Assembly: GCF_003479425.1 (NCBI RefSeq)
Contig: NZ_QUHC01000002.1
Location: forward strand, 817,033-881,032
Length of the DNA: 64,000 bases
Direction of reading: 5' to 3'
DNA from: Odoribacter sp. AF15-53
GTDB lineage: Bacteria > Bacteroidota > Bacteroidia > Bacteroidales > Marinifilaceae
Of this stretch, positions 10,240 to 19,690 are shown piece by piece (position 1 is the stretch's first letter; each line of letters begins with the position of its first letter). A program made the position numbers and the translations under genes. The notes beneath the pieces are model-generated. The model saw nothing but the letters and a program-made list of their open reading frames with translations. It searched no databases and had not been told where the DNA came from.

Positions 10240-11688
10240 TTAAATATTCTCACTATCCGGCACATTCAAAACAAAATTCTCTGACTTCCAATTACTAACA
10301 GTCGGTACAGACTGATTCAAACGTTTAAACATAAAGAATATCTGTCCTTCGCCCAAAAATTCCCGACGGGCATCTGAAATTAATCTATCCATAAAATCAG
10401 ACTTTAATGTGATTCCTGATAAATCGACATTTCTCAGATTACGTCCCTTTTTCACTTGCATCAAATAATCAATTGCCTCAGACGGGTCTTTATCAAAACA
10501 AGCCTCTGCAGCAATATAATAGATCTCACTCATACGAATAATCGGGATCAAATTCGAACTCAATATTCCTTCTGATGTTGCATTGTTTTGATAAGCATAC
10601 TTCATCAAACGATTCACCGCACTCAATTGGTATCTTTTACGATAGTCATCCGTTTCACCATTAAACAAATTATCCACCTCTTTGACTGCCATAAACAACT
10701 GTCCCCCATCTGCATTAACCACATCATTCAGCGCCTTGTCCCAATCGGTTAATTTTGTAGAATAAAAACCGCATAAAATATCATCGTAAAATTTCAAATT
10801 TCCCTTTGTCATCTTACTTGCCGAAGTAAAATCATAATATCTCGTACCATTCTGAAAATCAATAATTTCCTTTGCAACCTTATATGCTTCATTAGGCTGA
10901 TTATTATACAAATATGCCCGAGCCAAAATACCGGAAATAGCATAATAATTCATTCTGAATCCCCTATAATAGAAAAAGCGGTCACCATCAGGACCATCGA
11001 AGCGCTCCTCTATTCTCAATTTCCTTATATCAATTGAATCATATTTATAAACTAACTTTCTTGCATCTTCCAAGTCCTGTATAACATTCTCCATGCATTC
11101 CTCTACGGACAACTTCACTGACAGTACTTCCGGATAACCCTTAATATACGGGATATAAGTTCCTTTAGGAGAAGTCACCGGTGCCGGAGCAAAAATTCGT
11201 AACATATCAAACTGAATAAAAGCACGTAATGCCAACGCTTCGCCTTCCAATAACGCTCTTTCAGATTCTTTAAGTTCAAATAAATCCGGGTCTGCGTGAC
11301 GAGCATGAGCGATCAAGTTATTACAGTTAGCTACTGCATTATATCCCTCTTCCCAAATTGCCTGAGGCAATTTATGAAAATCAGTGTATTCATAATCGTA
11401 AAAAGCAGCTCCTTCCTTATACTGCCTTCCCGGATACTCAGACGGCATATTTGATACATTATAACATTGAGCTAACACATCCATCAAGCCCCAAGTCATC
11501 TCCCGGCCATACATATTTACTCCGGACAATGATTTATACACCCCGTTCAACACATTCCGATAACCATTACCGGTAGAGAAAACCTCGTCCTCACTGATTT
11601 GTTCTTCCGGTTGTACATCCAACCAGCTATTACATGCTGAAAACAATACCGGTAATATACATATAAGTAGTAATCTATTCATTTTCAT
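10240..11688 (-). CDS. RagB/SusD family nutrient-uptake outer membrane lipoprotein (locus 1)
   Basis: 482 residues, lipoprotein signal (LLLICILPVLFSAC) followed by NSWLDVQPEEQISEDEVF, the typical SusD opening. The body is helical with TPR-like repeats (ALRAFIQFDMLRIFAPAPV, YAISGILARAYLYNNQ, IIRMSEIYYIAAEA). SusD proteins form the surface lid over the partner SusC barrel and capture the substrate. It starts 15 bp after the SusC stop and is clearly operonic. The C-terminus (NVPDSENI) is somewhat short compared with many SusD proteins but shows no break. Confidence 0.93.
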   Translation of the reverse strand: MKMNRLLLICILPVLFSACNSWLDVQPEEQISEDEVFSTGNGYRNVLNGVYKSLSGVNMYGREMTWGLMDVLAQCYNVSNMPSEYPGRQYKEGAAFYDYEYTDFHKLPQAIWEEGYNAVANCNNLIAHARHADPDLFELKESERALLEGEALALRAFIQFDMLRIFAPAPVTSPKGTYIPYIKGYPEVLSVKLSVEECMENVIQDLEDARKLVYKYDSIDIRKLRIEERFDGPDGDRFFYYRGFRMNYYAISGILARAYLYNNQPNEAYKVAKEIIDFQNGTRYYDFTSASKMTKGNLKFYDDILCGFYSTKLTDWDKALNDVVNADGGQLFMAVKEVDNLFNGETDDYRKRYQLSAVNRLMKYAYQNNATSEGILSSNLIPIIRMSEIYYIAAEACFDKDPSEAIDYLMQVKKGRNLRNVDLSGITLKSDFMDRLISDARREFLGEGQIFFMFKRLNQSVPTVSNWKSENFVLNVPDSENI

Positions 11689-11703
11689 AACTCATCCTTT
11701 TTA

Positions 11704-14700
11704 TTAAAAGCTTGCTCTCAACGTAAAATTCACGGTCTTGGCATACGGATAACTTGTACCCCTCTCCTGTTTGATTGAAGAGAAACGCAACAAATCATTC
11801 GTACTCACCTCTAATCTCAACACATTCAATCCTATTTTTTTGATCAATTGAGTATCGAAATCATAACTCAAAGTCAATGCATTCAATGAAAGCACGTTAT
11901 TATCCTGCACGAAACGAGAAGAAGGTTTCGTTGTTGTTGAACGATCTTTAATATCTTTCAATGGAGTAACATCTCCCGGTTTCTGCCAACGATCCGTCAA
12001 CACACGCTTATCCACATTACTATATTGAATATCCGCATTCTCAACCTTGCTCACTAAGGTGGAGTTATACTCCTGCCCACCAAACTCGTACATGAAAGAA
12101 GCAAATAGCGAAAAGTTTTTATAGGAAGCATTTAACCCGAATGATCCTTGTCCCTTGGGTTCCGTATTACCAACAATCACCTGATCGGCCCCACTCCACT
12201 CGTGAGTAATAACTCCATTTCGGGTGATAAACAATTCTTGACCATTTGCCGGATCTATACCTAAAGAACGCATAGCAAAAATAGAAGTCGTAGATCCACC
12301 TTCTTCATATTTGGTCTTCACCTCTGCCACATTGTTATTAGCTGGGTCATTATAGAATGCATCAACCTGTTCGTTATAAGCCTTCAACGCATCCGAAATC
12401 TTCACAATTTTATTCTTGTTATGAGCGAAATTTCCCCACAAAGCAAACAACAAATCATTTCTTTGGATAATATTGGCTCGAATATTAAATTCGTATCCTC
12501 TATTCCGAATTTCCCCCATATTATCTTTATAAGAAGCAAAACCGGAAGAAGTCGGCACGGTTACGTCCGTAATCAAATCAATTGTTTTCTTATTATACCA
12601 TTCCGCACTAAAAGTCACACGTTCATTCCATACCTGCATATCCAACCCGATATTGAACGTATTCGTCTTCTCCCAAGACAAATCTTTATTTCCAAGAGCT
12701 TTTAATTTAACACCATATCCCGTAACATACCATTCATCAAATTGAGCCTCGTAAGTTGTAATTGCCGAATAAGAAGGGAAATTCACCTTACCGGTCTGTC
12801 CATAAGATGCACGTATTTTCAATTGATTAAAGATACCATTATTCTGCATAAATCCGTAATTATGAATATTGATACCCAAACCTCCCGACCAGAAAGGGGC
12901 CCATTTCTGATTAGAACCAAATTCAGAAGAACCGTCAAAACGGGCAGAAGCATCCAACAAATAAATATCATTATACGTGTAGTTCAAACTGGCAATCATA
13001 CCAAACAAACGAGTCTGACTCTGTGATTTTGTCGGTTTATCCACTACTTCTGCCGCATAGTTAGAAGAATGAAATTCTCCTGAAGGGAATCCACGATAAT
13101 GAGTGGACGTGCTTTCTGCAAAATCAGAAGTAGCATTAAATCCCACAGACAAATTTATATTATTCTTGGCTATCGACTGTTGGTAATATAAAAATGCTTG
13201 AGCATCCCACATCGTTCTTTCACCTTTGTCCACGTACAAATCACCTGTCAGCAACTCATTGGAACTGGCTTGGGTTGATGACTTATTGGACTCAGGATCA
13301 ACAAAACGTTCTCCTTTTGTAAATTGTTTGGTTATACTGAATTGGCCTTTCATTGACAGATAGTCATTGATAAACCAATTCACGCTGACATTATCAATAA
13401 TCTCATCATACTTGTCGTAATCATAACTATGCAAACTAGCCTCATACAAAGGATTCAAGGCGCTAAGACCTTTAATTTCAGTAAATTGTAACTTTTTCCT
13501 CATAGAACCGTCTTCATTAAAACAACGGTCATAAGGTAATAACGTGGTATAATCACTAAAAGAACCGTACGGAGATTCCTGAGCTTTTACATAACCATAA
13601 GAAATATAATTCTTTACTTGGAAGTTTTTCAAACGATAATCCACTGAAAAACCGACTCCGGTTCTATTTCTATAAGATTTCTTCATCACGCCATTGTCCC
13701 CGTTAAAAGAAGCATCCAACGCATAACGCAAATCCGAATTTCCACCTTCAATATACAGACTGTGTTTATGAGTGACCGCATTTCTCAACGGCTTTGAAAT
13801 CCAATCCGTATCTGCTCCTTCTGCAATATTCTTATACCTTCTCCAATAAGAATCCTGTTTACTGATACTTGTAGCTCCTTCTTCAGGATCATACAGCCCC
13901 GCGAGACGTTCAATTTCCAACTTTTCCTCTGCATTAGCTAAATTATAATCCGATAAATCCGGGAAAGTCACTCCACCTGTCAAAGAATAAGTAACCGTCA
14001 CCTCACCCGGCTTTGGAGCAACTGTCGTGATGACCACCACACCGTTAGCAGCACGGGATCCATACATGGCCGTCGCAGCGGCATCTTTCAAAATTGTGAT
14101 ACTCTCAATCCGGTTCGGGTCCATATCGTACACTTTCTGTACATCTACCTCAAACCCATCCATGATAAACGTCGGTAAGTTCGGGTTATTCTCCAAATTA
14201 CCTTTCGTTGTGTAATTCGGATCCAATTCTTTCACTCCAATACCGGAACGTCCACGAATATACATTTCAGGCATCGCATTCGGATCTGATCCCCATTGAT
14301 TATTCGTGGCAATACGAAAAGAAGGATCAAAAGTCTGCAAAGCTGCAATTACATTTGTTTGTGAAACTTTCAACAAATCTTCTTTTTTCACTGTCACAGA
14401 GCTCCCCGTAAAACTTTGCTTCTTGATTTGCCCGTATCCGGTCACCACCACCTCATCCATCTCCGTCACGTCTGCTTTCATGCGAACGGTCACCTCTTTA
14501 CTCAGATCCTTCATCTTATTGACATCTAAATTCTGGGTTTCCATTCCCACGAAAGAGAAGATCAAGATCAAAGAATCCTGTTTCGGCAATTCCATTTTAA
14601 ATTTCCCGTCAATATCCGTCACCACACCAATCGTGGTTCCTTTCAACAAGATCGTTACCCCGGGCAACGTCTGTCCGGCATCGTCAACGACCTTACCTCT

Positions 14701-15117
14701 CACTACGAGTTTCTCAACCCCGTCTTTCTTTTTATCATCCGGAGTTATCACGATCAAGTTATCCACGATCTTGAAACCGTACTTGGTCCCCGTAAGGCAA
14801 GATTTCAGAACCTCCTGTATAGATGCATTCGTGAAAGAGCGAGTGATATTCGTGACACTTTTGATTTCCTCGTCATTATACAAGAACTCGAAAGATGTCT
14901 TTTGTTTTAGTACACTTAGAACTTCACTCAACGATTGCTTTTCAAACTGTACAGTAATCGTCTGTTGGCCAAATGCATTTTCACTTGAAAACGCAAAATG
15001 TGTAAATAGTAACAACACCATCATTAGTTTGCAGCCTAATGACAACTTGCTACACCTGCTCACCCAGTTTTTAATTTTTCTTCTCATCGATAATTTATTT
15101 AGGTCATTTTTGCACAC
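11704..15117 (-). CDS. SusC/RagA family TonB-dependent transporter with STN domain (locus 1)
   Basis: 1137 residues. Start at 15117 (MCKNDLNKLS) or at Met11 (15087). In order: export signal to about residue 50; STN/secretin-like signalling domain about 52-120 (ITVQFEKQSLSEVLSVLKQK); carboxypeptidase-regulatory-like domain about 138-215 (VRGKVVDDAGQTLPGVTI); TonB box region MDEVVVTGYG; plug with YIRGRSGIG and VVVITT; a 22-strand barrel ending NFTLRASF. The STN domain together with upstream sigma and FecR genes indicates transcriptional self-signalling: substrate binding outside relieves FecR and frees the sigma factor. It forms a pair with SusD 15 bp downstream. A 20-bp perfect palindrome lies in its leader (15136-15155). 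Confidence 0.95.
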   Translation of the reverse strand: MCKNDLNKLSMRRKIKNWVSRCSKLSLGCKLMMVLLLFTHFAFSSENAFGQQTITVQFEKQSLSEVLSVLKQKTSFEFLYNDEEIKSVTNITRSFTNASIQEVLKSCLTGTKYGFKIVDNLIVITPDDKKKDGVEKLVVRGKVVDDAGQTLPGVTILLKGTTIGVVTDIDGKFKMELPKQDSLILIFSFVGMETQNLDVNKMKDLSKEVTVRMKADVTEMDEVVVTGYGQIKKQSFTGSSVTVKKEDLLKVSQTNVIAALQTFDPSFRIATNNQWGSDPNAMPEMYIRGRSGIGVKELDPNYTTKGNLENNPNLPTFIMDGFEVDVQKVYDMDPNRIESITILKDAAATAMYGSRAANGVVVITTVAPKPGEVTVTYSLTGGVTFPDLSDYNLANAEEKLEIERLAGLYDPEEGATSISKQDSYWRRYKNIAEGADTDWISKPLRNAVTHKHSLYIEGGNSDLRYALDASFNGDNGVMKKSYRNRTGVGFSVDYRLKNFQVKNYISYGYVKAQESPYGSFSDYTTLLPYDRCFNEDGSMRKKLQFTEIKGLSALNPLYEASLHSYDYDKYDEIIDNVSVNWFINDYLSMKGQFSITKQFTKGERFVDPESNKSSTQASSNELLTGDLYVDKGERTMWDAQAFLYYQQSIAKNNINLSVGFNATSDFAESTSTHYRGFPSGEFHSSNYAAEVVDKPTKSQSQTRLFGMIASLNYTYNDIYLLDASARFDGSSEFGSNQKWAPFWSGGLGINIHNYGFMQNNGIFNQLKIRASYGQTGKVNFPSYSAITTYEAQFDEWYVTGYGVKLKALGNKDLSWEKTNTFNIGLDMQVWNERVTFSAEWYNKKTIDLITDVTVPTSSGFASYKDNMGEIRNRGYEFNIRANIIQRNDLLFALWGNFAHNKNKIVKISDALKAYNEQVDAFYNDPANNNVAEVKTKYEEGGSTTSIFAMRSLGIDPANGQELFITRNGVITHEWSGADQVIVGNTEPKGQGSFGLNASYKNFSLFASFMYEFGGQEYNSTLVSKVENADIQYSNVDKRVLTDRWQKPGDVTPLKDIKDRSTTTKPSSRFVQDNNVLSLNALTLSYDFDTQLIKKIGLNVLRLEVSTNDLLRFSSIKQERGTSYPYAKTVNFTLRASF

Positions 15118-15135
15118 ATCTTCCTGGACTTTCCA

Positions 15136-15155
15136 GCAGATTCACGTGAATCTGC
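15136..15155. promoter_or_regulatory. 20-bp perfect palindrome in the susC leader
   Basis: The half site GCAGATTCAC is followed at once by its exact reverse complement, 19-38 bp upstream of the SusC start at 15117. As DNA it could be an operator; as RNA it would form an 8-bp stem with an ACGU loop near the ribosome start site. Which, if either, is used is inference. Confidence 0.5.
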
Positions 15156-15253
15156 CTTCAATCCAAGCAATTGATGTTTATTAAAACTCGAAAAATTTAT
15201 ACATAACACACATATTCAATGAATTTATTTTCATTGTTAAAAAATCGCTAAAC

Positions 15254-15284
15254 TTTGTTTTGGGAGAAAAATCGTATATATTTG
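15254..15284 (+). promoter_or_regulatory. Candidate plus-strand Bacteroidales promoter opposite the susC leader
   Basis: TTTG at 15254-15257, a 19-bp spacer, and TATATTTG at 15277-15284 match the Bacteroides -33/-7 consensus. It points away from susC toward the hairpin at 15321-15350, so it would make a short RNA antisense to the fecR-susC intergenic transcript. No coding sequence follows it. Confidence 0.4.
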
Positions 15285-15320
15285 TATATCCCTTTTGGGG
15301 TTATTTAGTACACATTTCTT

Positions 15321-15350
15321 ATAAAGCCGGAGTTGCAGCTTCGGCTTTAT
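15321..15350. terminator. Hairpin between fecR and susC (locus 1)
   Basis: Arms ATAAAGCCG (15321-15329) and CGGCTTTAT (15342-15350) with a 12-base loop, 8 bp after the FecR stop on the minus strand. The following bases are AT-rich but lack a clean U-run on either strand, so it may be a partial terminator for sigma-FecR mRNA or the end of a short plus-strand RNA. Confidence 0.5.
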
Positions 15351-15357
15351 AATTATA

Positions 15358-16524
15358 CTATTTCTCCATTACACTCACAGTCTTACCCTTTACATCAAAT
15401 TCTATATTTGTTGTTAAACTTAATAACTCCAGCACATCTGTAATCTGAGCATATCGAGGCAAATACCCGGTAAAATGATAATTTTTGACCGATTCATTCA
15501 CATAGAATACATCCATCACGTACCAACGGGAAAGCTTCGTCATGATCTCCTGAATACTTTCACTCTGAAACCGGAAATTCTCGTACATCCAAGTCGTGTA
15601 CACTTCAACATCCACCTCCTTCACGTTCATCTCACCATCTTTTATAACAACTTGTTGTCCGGGTTTCAAAACTTTTCGTTTCCCGGCCATATCAATCTCG
15701 ATTTTACCAGTAGCCAATGTAGTCTTTGACACCTCTTCATTCTCATAACTATTCACGTTGAATGTCGTTCCAAGAACCTTCACAGCGTAATCTTCACACT
15801 TCACGATAAAAGGCTTGGAAGGATTTTTTGCTACTTCGAAATACGCTTCACCGGAAAGATATACCAAACGTTGTTCACTATTTGCAAAACTTTCCGGGAA
15901 TCGAAGTTCGGTTTGTGAATTTAAATATACACGCGTACCATCACTCAGTATAATTTTATATTCTCCTCCTCTCGGAATTTCTATTTTATTATACTTAATC
16001 TCACCTATACCGTCACCTTCCTGACGATCTTTAAAAACAACCTCTTTCCCGTTATTTTCTGCTAAAGAAGAAGTCAACTCCACCTGATTCAAAGAATCCA
16101 AATGATAAACCATCCCGGAAGCCACCGTCAATTTCGCAACCGGACGCCCGGGAGTAATCGTCGCCACATCAGCTATTTCAATCTCCACCGGTTTGTCTTT
16201 TCTCATCCACAACATAGCAGACACACCCAAAACAACCACGATCGAAGCTGCAACCCGATAAATCGCAAACATCCGTTTCCTTCTCTTGCGAGTAGCCTTT
16301 TGTCGCACCAATAACCATGCGCTATTAGCATTGTATGACAATATTTTCCGAATATCCTCGTATTGCATCTTTTCATCCCGAATCCGGGACAAAAGAACCT
16401 GATGAGACTCGGATTTCTTCAGCCATTCTTCTAATTTTCGCTGATCCTCCTCATCAATCTCATCCCGCAAATACGCTAATATTATCGCGGCAATGTCATA
16501 CGTATATATATTATTATCTTTCAT
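15358..16524 (-). CDS. FecR family anti-sigma factor (locus 1)
   Basis: 388 residues. The cytoplasmic N-terminal part (about 1-90) begins YDIAAIILAYLRDEIDEEDQ and would bind the sigma factor. One membrane helix follows (about 92-108, VAASIVVVLGVSAMLWM). The periplasmic FecR domain is about 185-285 (IEIPRGGEYKIILSDGTRVYLNSQTELRFP; GEAYFEVAKN). A C-terminal DUF4974 domain (about 315-385, FRFQSESIQEIMTKLSRWY) would contact the STN domain of SusC. It lies 98 bp after the sigma gene on the same strand. The gene order sigma-FecR-SusC matches known trans-envelope signalling modules. Confidence 0.93.
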   Translation of the reverse strand: MKDNNIYTYDIAAIILAYLRDEIDEEDQRKLEEWLKKSESHQVLLSRIRDEKMQYEDIRKILSYNANSAWLLVRQKATRKRRKRMFAIYRVAASIVVVLGVSAMLWMRKDKPVEIEIADVATITPGRPVAKLTVASGMVYHLDSLNQVELTSSLAENNGKEVVFKDRQEGDGIGEIKYNKIEIPRGGEYKIILSDGTRVYLNSQTELRFPESFANSEQRLVYLSGEAYFEVAKNPSKPFIVKCEDYAVKVLGTTFNVNSYENEEVSKTTLATGKIEIDMAGKRKVLKPGQQVVIKDGEMNVKEVDVEVYTTWMYENFRFQSESIQEIMTKLSRWYVMDVFYVNESVKNYHFTGYLPRYAQITDVLELLSLTTNIEFDVKGKTVSVMEK

Positions 16525-16622
16525 ACACTATTGTTACACGACCCTACCCAAAAAGGATTAAATGAAATCTCATTTTTTTCAAAAAAATACGAAGTCATTT
16601 TATCACTCTCACATATATCATT

Positions 16623-17189
16623 CTAAAACAATGGATTAAACAGCACGAACAACGAAAAAATATCTTTCAAATTTTCCTTCAAAATCTTTTTCCCGCGCGC
16701 CTTTTGAGCTTTCACAGTATTAATACTCAAGCCCAATTCCTTCGCGGCACTCTCATTGTCCAACCCTTGAAAATAACACAAGTCAAATACTTTACGACAC
16801 TCTTCCGGTAATCTTTCAACGGCTGCAGCCAACTCTCGATGTATCTCCGTGAGAATAATCCCCTCCTCCATATTTTCCAGTTGATCTTCATGAGCCAAAG
16901 AAGCGATATACTTTTCTTTTGAACGGGAATTACGAATATAATTCAAACAAGCATTCCGAATAGACAAATACAAGAAATTTTTCAGGTGTACCACGGATTG
17001 AAAAAACATCTTTTTTTCTAATAACGTGATGAAAACATCTTGCACAAGATCCTCTACCGCTTCCTCGTCATTCAAATACTGGGAAGCGAAATAACAAAGC
17101 GAGCCATAATATTCTTTGAATATGAATTCAATATTATTGACCTTATCATTTATATAGCAAATCTCACCTGCCATCGTCATTCTTTTCAT
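16623..17189 (-). CDS. ECF RNA polymerase sigma factor (locus 1)
   Basis: 188 residues with sigma-70 region 2 at about 23-90 (FKEYYGSLCYFASQYL; EDLVQDVFITLLEKK) and region 4 helix-turn-helix at about 125-175 (LPEECRKVFDLCYFQG; AAKELGLSINTVKAQKARG). The length and the absence of regions 1 and 3 define an ECF factor. It is the first gene of uptake locus 1 and is expected to drive the SusC operon when released from FecR. Start alternatives at Met4 and Met6 exist. No clear promoter was found in the 93 bp upstream. Confidence 0.93.
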   Translation of the reverse strand: MKRMTMAGEICYINDKVNNIEFIFKEYYGSLCYFASQYLNDEEAVEDLVQDVFITLLEKKMFFQSVVHLKNFLYLSIRNACLNYIRNSRSKEKYIASLAHEDQLENMEEGIILTEIHRELAAAVERLPEECRKVFDLCYFQGLDNESAAKELGLSINTVKAQKARGKKILKENLKDIFSLFVLFNPLF

Positions 17190-17282
17190 CCATTCAAAAA
17201 GTGGATAAAGAAATCAAATTAGCCACTCAAACCCTACCCAATAAACCATAAAAAAGAACAAATAACATTAACGCAAGGCTCC

Positions 17283-18677
17283 CTAGAATCCCGCAAGCTC
17301 TTTTATAATCGTGGGAATGTCGGTGTTATCCAATCGTCCGTTAAAACGATCAGCTCCAACACCAACGGCATACACGGGTACAACTCCGGCCGAATGCCCA
17401 CCACTAGCCCAACTGACCTTAGCGAGCTGATTTATAATACGAATAGCCAACTTGGCTAACGGTTCATCTTCCGAGTACAAGTTCTTTACCATATCCACTT
17501 CCTTACCCGAAAAAGTTTTCAGATAACACTCCTTCAATGCCTGTTCATCTTCTTTCGACAAGCTTACCGTATTCCAAAAACCGAGATTTTCACTTAACAA
17601 CACCTGTATCTCTTCCCATGAAACTTTATTCTTTTTCTCTCCCCGCAAATCCTTGATTTTACTCGTTAATTTACTCAACGACACTTTTTGATTTGCCAGC
17701 ACCCGCAGATTCAGATGATATGATCCCGTACCCAAAACAATCCCCCCGGTTTCATGATCGGCCGTGACCACGATCAACGTTTCCTCCGGATGTTTCAGAT
17801 AAAAATCGTACGCTTTCTGCACGGCATCCGCCAGATCAACCACTTCCCGGAAAGTTGTCGCCGCATCATTCACGTGGCAGGCATAATCAATCAACCCACC
17901 TTCCACCATCAAAAAGAATCCCTGCTCCCCCTTGCTCAAAAAGTCAATGGCCCCTTCCGTCATTTGGCCCAATGTAAAATCGCCATCTTCCCGATCAATA
18001 GCGTAAGGCAAAGTAGCTTGAGGGCCTCCCTGTATCACGACAAGCTTGGAAGTCTCGACCATTTTCTCCCGGAACATTTCATTTCCCCGCGCGATCAGGT
18101 AACCGGCCTGTTCGAACAAATCAAACAGGTTACTTGAATCTTTCGGTGAGCGAGCCTGGATAATTCCCCCTCCACCATACAAATCAAATCCTGTAGTGAT
18201 CGCATCTTTTCCCAACTCAAAATACATATTTCGATTCGGCTGATGCCCGAAAAATGCGGCCGGGGTGGCATGATTCATCCCTACACTGGTGATGATCCCA
18301 ACTTTACGCCCCACTTCCTTGGCCTGAACGGCAACACTGTATAAAGGATGTTCCCGGTTCCGGTCCATACCGATCGTGTTATTCTTTGTCTTCTCCCCGG
18401 TAGCCAAAGCAGTACCCGCCGCTGCCGAGCAAGTCACTCCATTATAAAAAGAATACGTGGTAATATAATTACGCACCGGGAAACTGGCGAAATTAAGAGG
18501 TTTAATTCCGATCACACTATCCAATTCCGCCAGATACATTTCCGTCCCGTTCACTTGATTCACTCCCATTCCATCACCGATAAAATAAAACACGTATTTC
18601 ACCCGTGGAGTTTCCTTACAACTTCCCAAAAGGAAAGCAGATATTCCGATAAGCCAGACAAATAACAACCTTCTCAT
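17283..18677 (-). CDS. Alkaline phosphatase family lipoprotein
   Basis: 464 residues, probable lipoprotein (FLLGSC, Cys20). Metal-site motif IGDGMG (Asp35), phosphorylated Ser84 in VTCSAAAGT (E. coli PhoA has Asp-Ser-Ala here, so the Asp is Cys), TADHETGG and the C-terminal GGHSAGVVP zinc-ligand motif are all present. The enzyme would hydrolyse phosphate monoesters in the periplasm or at the cell surface. It is transcribed from its own strong promoter at 18697-18728 and reads toward the sigma gene of locus 1, 93 bp away. Confidence 0.93.
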   Translation of the reverse strand: MRRLLFVWLIGISAFLLGSCKETPRVKYVFYFIGDGMGVNQVNGTEMYLAELDSVIGIKPLNFASFPVRNYITTYSFYNGVTCSAAAGTALATGEKTKNNTIGMDRNREHPLYSVAVQAKEVGRKVGIITSVGMNHATPAAFFGHQPNRNMYFELGKDAITTGFDLYGGGGIIQARSPKDSSNLFDLFEQAGYLIARGNEMFREKMVETSKLVVIQGGPQATLPYAIDREDGDFTLGQMTEGAIDFLSKGEQGFFLMVEGGLIDYACHVNDAATTFREVVDLADAVQKAYDFYLKHPEETLIVVTADHETGGIVLGTGSYHLNLRVLANQKVSLSKLTSKIKDLRGEKKNKVSWEEIQVLLSENLGFWNTVSLSKEDEQALKECYLKTFSGKEVDMVKNLYSEDEPLAKLAIRIINQLAKVSWASGGHSAGVVPVYAVGVGADRFNGRLDNTDIPTIIKELAGF

Positions 18678-18696
18678 TTTTCTTTATTTTATCTAA

Positions 18697-18728
18697 CAAA
18701 ACTAAATAGAAAGAAACAAAAAGCCAAA
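18697..18728 (-). promoter_or_regulatory. Bacteroidales sigma-70-type promoter of the alkaline phosphatase gene
   Basis: On the minus strand TTTG (18728-18725), a 20-bp spacer, and TAGTTTTG (18704-18697) match the TTTG / TAnnTTTG consensus exactly. Transcription would start about 18690, leaving a very short leader before the ATG at 18677. Confidence 0.75.
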
Positions 18729-18831
18729 CCTGATTGTCATTTTTTTACATTCCCCTAAAAATTTCCGGCAACGTACTACCGTTCAATATGTTAAAACGCA
18801 AACGTATGCGCAATTATATGTTTTACAAGAT

Positions 18832-18863
18832 GTTTTTTATCCGGAACAAATGTGTTAATTTTG
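18832..18863 (+). promoter_or_regulatory. Candidate promoter of the NifU-like / GGGtGRT pair
   Basis: TAATTTTG at 18856-18863 fits the -7 consensus TAnnTTTG. A TTTT 20 bp upstream (18832-18835) is a poor -33 match. The start would be about 18870, with a 50-nt leader to the ATG at 18922. Confidence 0.5.
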
Positions 18864-18921
18864 CCCGACTTTAAGAATAAAGACAAGGTATTTAACAATA
18901 TATCAACAAAAAACAAAGACA

Positions 18922-19614
18922 ATGATTTACTCACACGAAGTACAACACATGTGTGTTGTGAAAAAAGGACCGAATCACGGTCCGGCACCCATCCCGGAAG
19001 AAGGGAAATGGGTTCGTTCCAAAGAGATTAAGGACATTTCCGGTTTAACTCATGGAATCGGTTGGTGTGCCCCGCAACAAGGCGCGTGTAAATTAACCCT
19101 CAACATTAAGGACGGTATTATCGAGGAAGCCCTGGTTGAAACCATCGGATGTTCAGGAATGACTCACTCCGCGGCTATGGCCTCTGAAATTCTGCCGGGA
19201 AAAACATTGCTCGAAGCATTGAACACGGACTTGGTGTGCGACGCGATCAATACCGCCATGCGCGAACTCTTCCTTCAAATCGTTTACGGACGCAGCCAAA
19301 GCGCCTTCTCCGAGGGAGGACTTCCTATCGGGGCCGGGCTGGAAGACCTTGGAAAAGGATTACGAAGCCAGGTAGGAACCATGTACGGAACCAACGCCAA
19401 AGGAACTCGTTATCTGGAAATGGCCGAAGGTTACGTTACCCGCATGGGACTGGATGAAGACGGGGAAGTTATCGGCTACGAATTCATCAACTTGGGCAAA
19501 TTCACCGATATGCTAAAAAAGGGTATTGACCCGAAAGAAGCCCTTGAAAAAGCAAAAGGATCATACGGTCGTTTCGCTGAAGCTGCAAAATATATTGATC
19601 CGCGGCAAGAATAA
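18922..19614 (+). CDS. Iron-sulfur cluster scaffold-like protein (NifU/IscU N-terminal-like)
   Basis: 230 residues. A NifU-like core spans about 40-130, with cysteines in GWCAPQQGAC and ETIGCSGMTHS that resemble cluster ligands, and SEILPGKTLLEAL after it. The C-terminal half (about 130-230) is not part of ordinary IscU. This family occurs in anaerobes paired with a GGGtGRT protein, as here (76 bp downstream). It presumably assembles or carries an Fe-S cluster for the partner; the real reaction is not known. It starts at an ATG 50 nt after a -7 element and has no signal peptide, so it is cytoplasmic. Confidence 0.75.
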   Translation: MIYSHEVQHMCVVKKGPNHGPAPIPEEGKWVRSKEIKDISGLTHGIGWCAPQQGACKLTLNIKDGIIEEALVETIGCSGMTHSAAMASEILPGKTLLEALNTDLVCDAINTAMRELFLQIVYGRSQSAFSEGGLPIGAGLEDLGKGLRSQVGTMYGTNAKGTRYLEMAEGYVTRMGLDEDGEVIGYEFINLGKFTDMLKKGIDPKEALEKAKGSYGRFAEAAKYIDPRQE

Positions 19615-19617
19615 ATG

Positions 19618-19688
19618 AATTGTAAATTGTAAATTTTAGATTTTAAATTGAAGAATCTAAAATCTAAAATCATTAAATCTAAAATTAA
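19618..19688 (+). repeat. AT-rich hairpin/repeat between scaffold and GGGtGRT genes
   Basis: The spacer is built from repeats of TGTAAATT and ATCTAAAAT. ATTTTAGATT near 19633 pairs with AATCTAAAAT near 19653, giving an all-AT hairpin between two genes that are probably co-transcribed. Confidence 0.55.
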
Positions 19689-19690
19689 TT

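Noticed and set aside
7980..15117. A polysaccharide utilisation locus
   Set aside because: SusC and SusD are present, but no carbohydrate-active enzyme is in or beside the operon; the FecR/sigma control and peptidase neighbours fit another nutrient better.
14306..15184. 292-codon open frame on the plus strand
   Set aside because: Opposite the SusC N-terminal domains; composition (Ser, Thr, Phe rich) is that of a shadow of the STN and plug coding sequence.
18791..18988. 65-codon minus-strand frame between the alkaline phosphatase and the scaffold gene
   Set aside because: It covers the scaffold promoter and start and has no sign of selection; a shadow frame.
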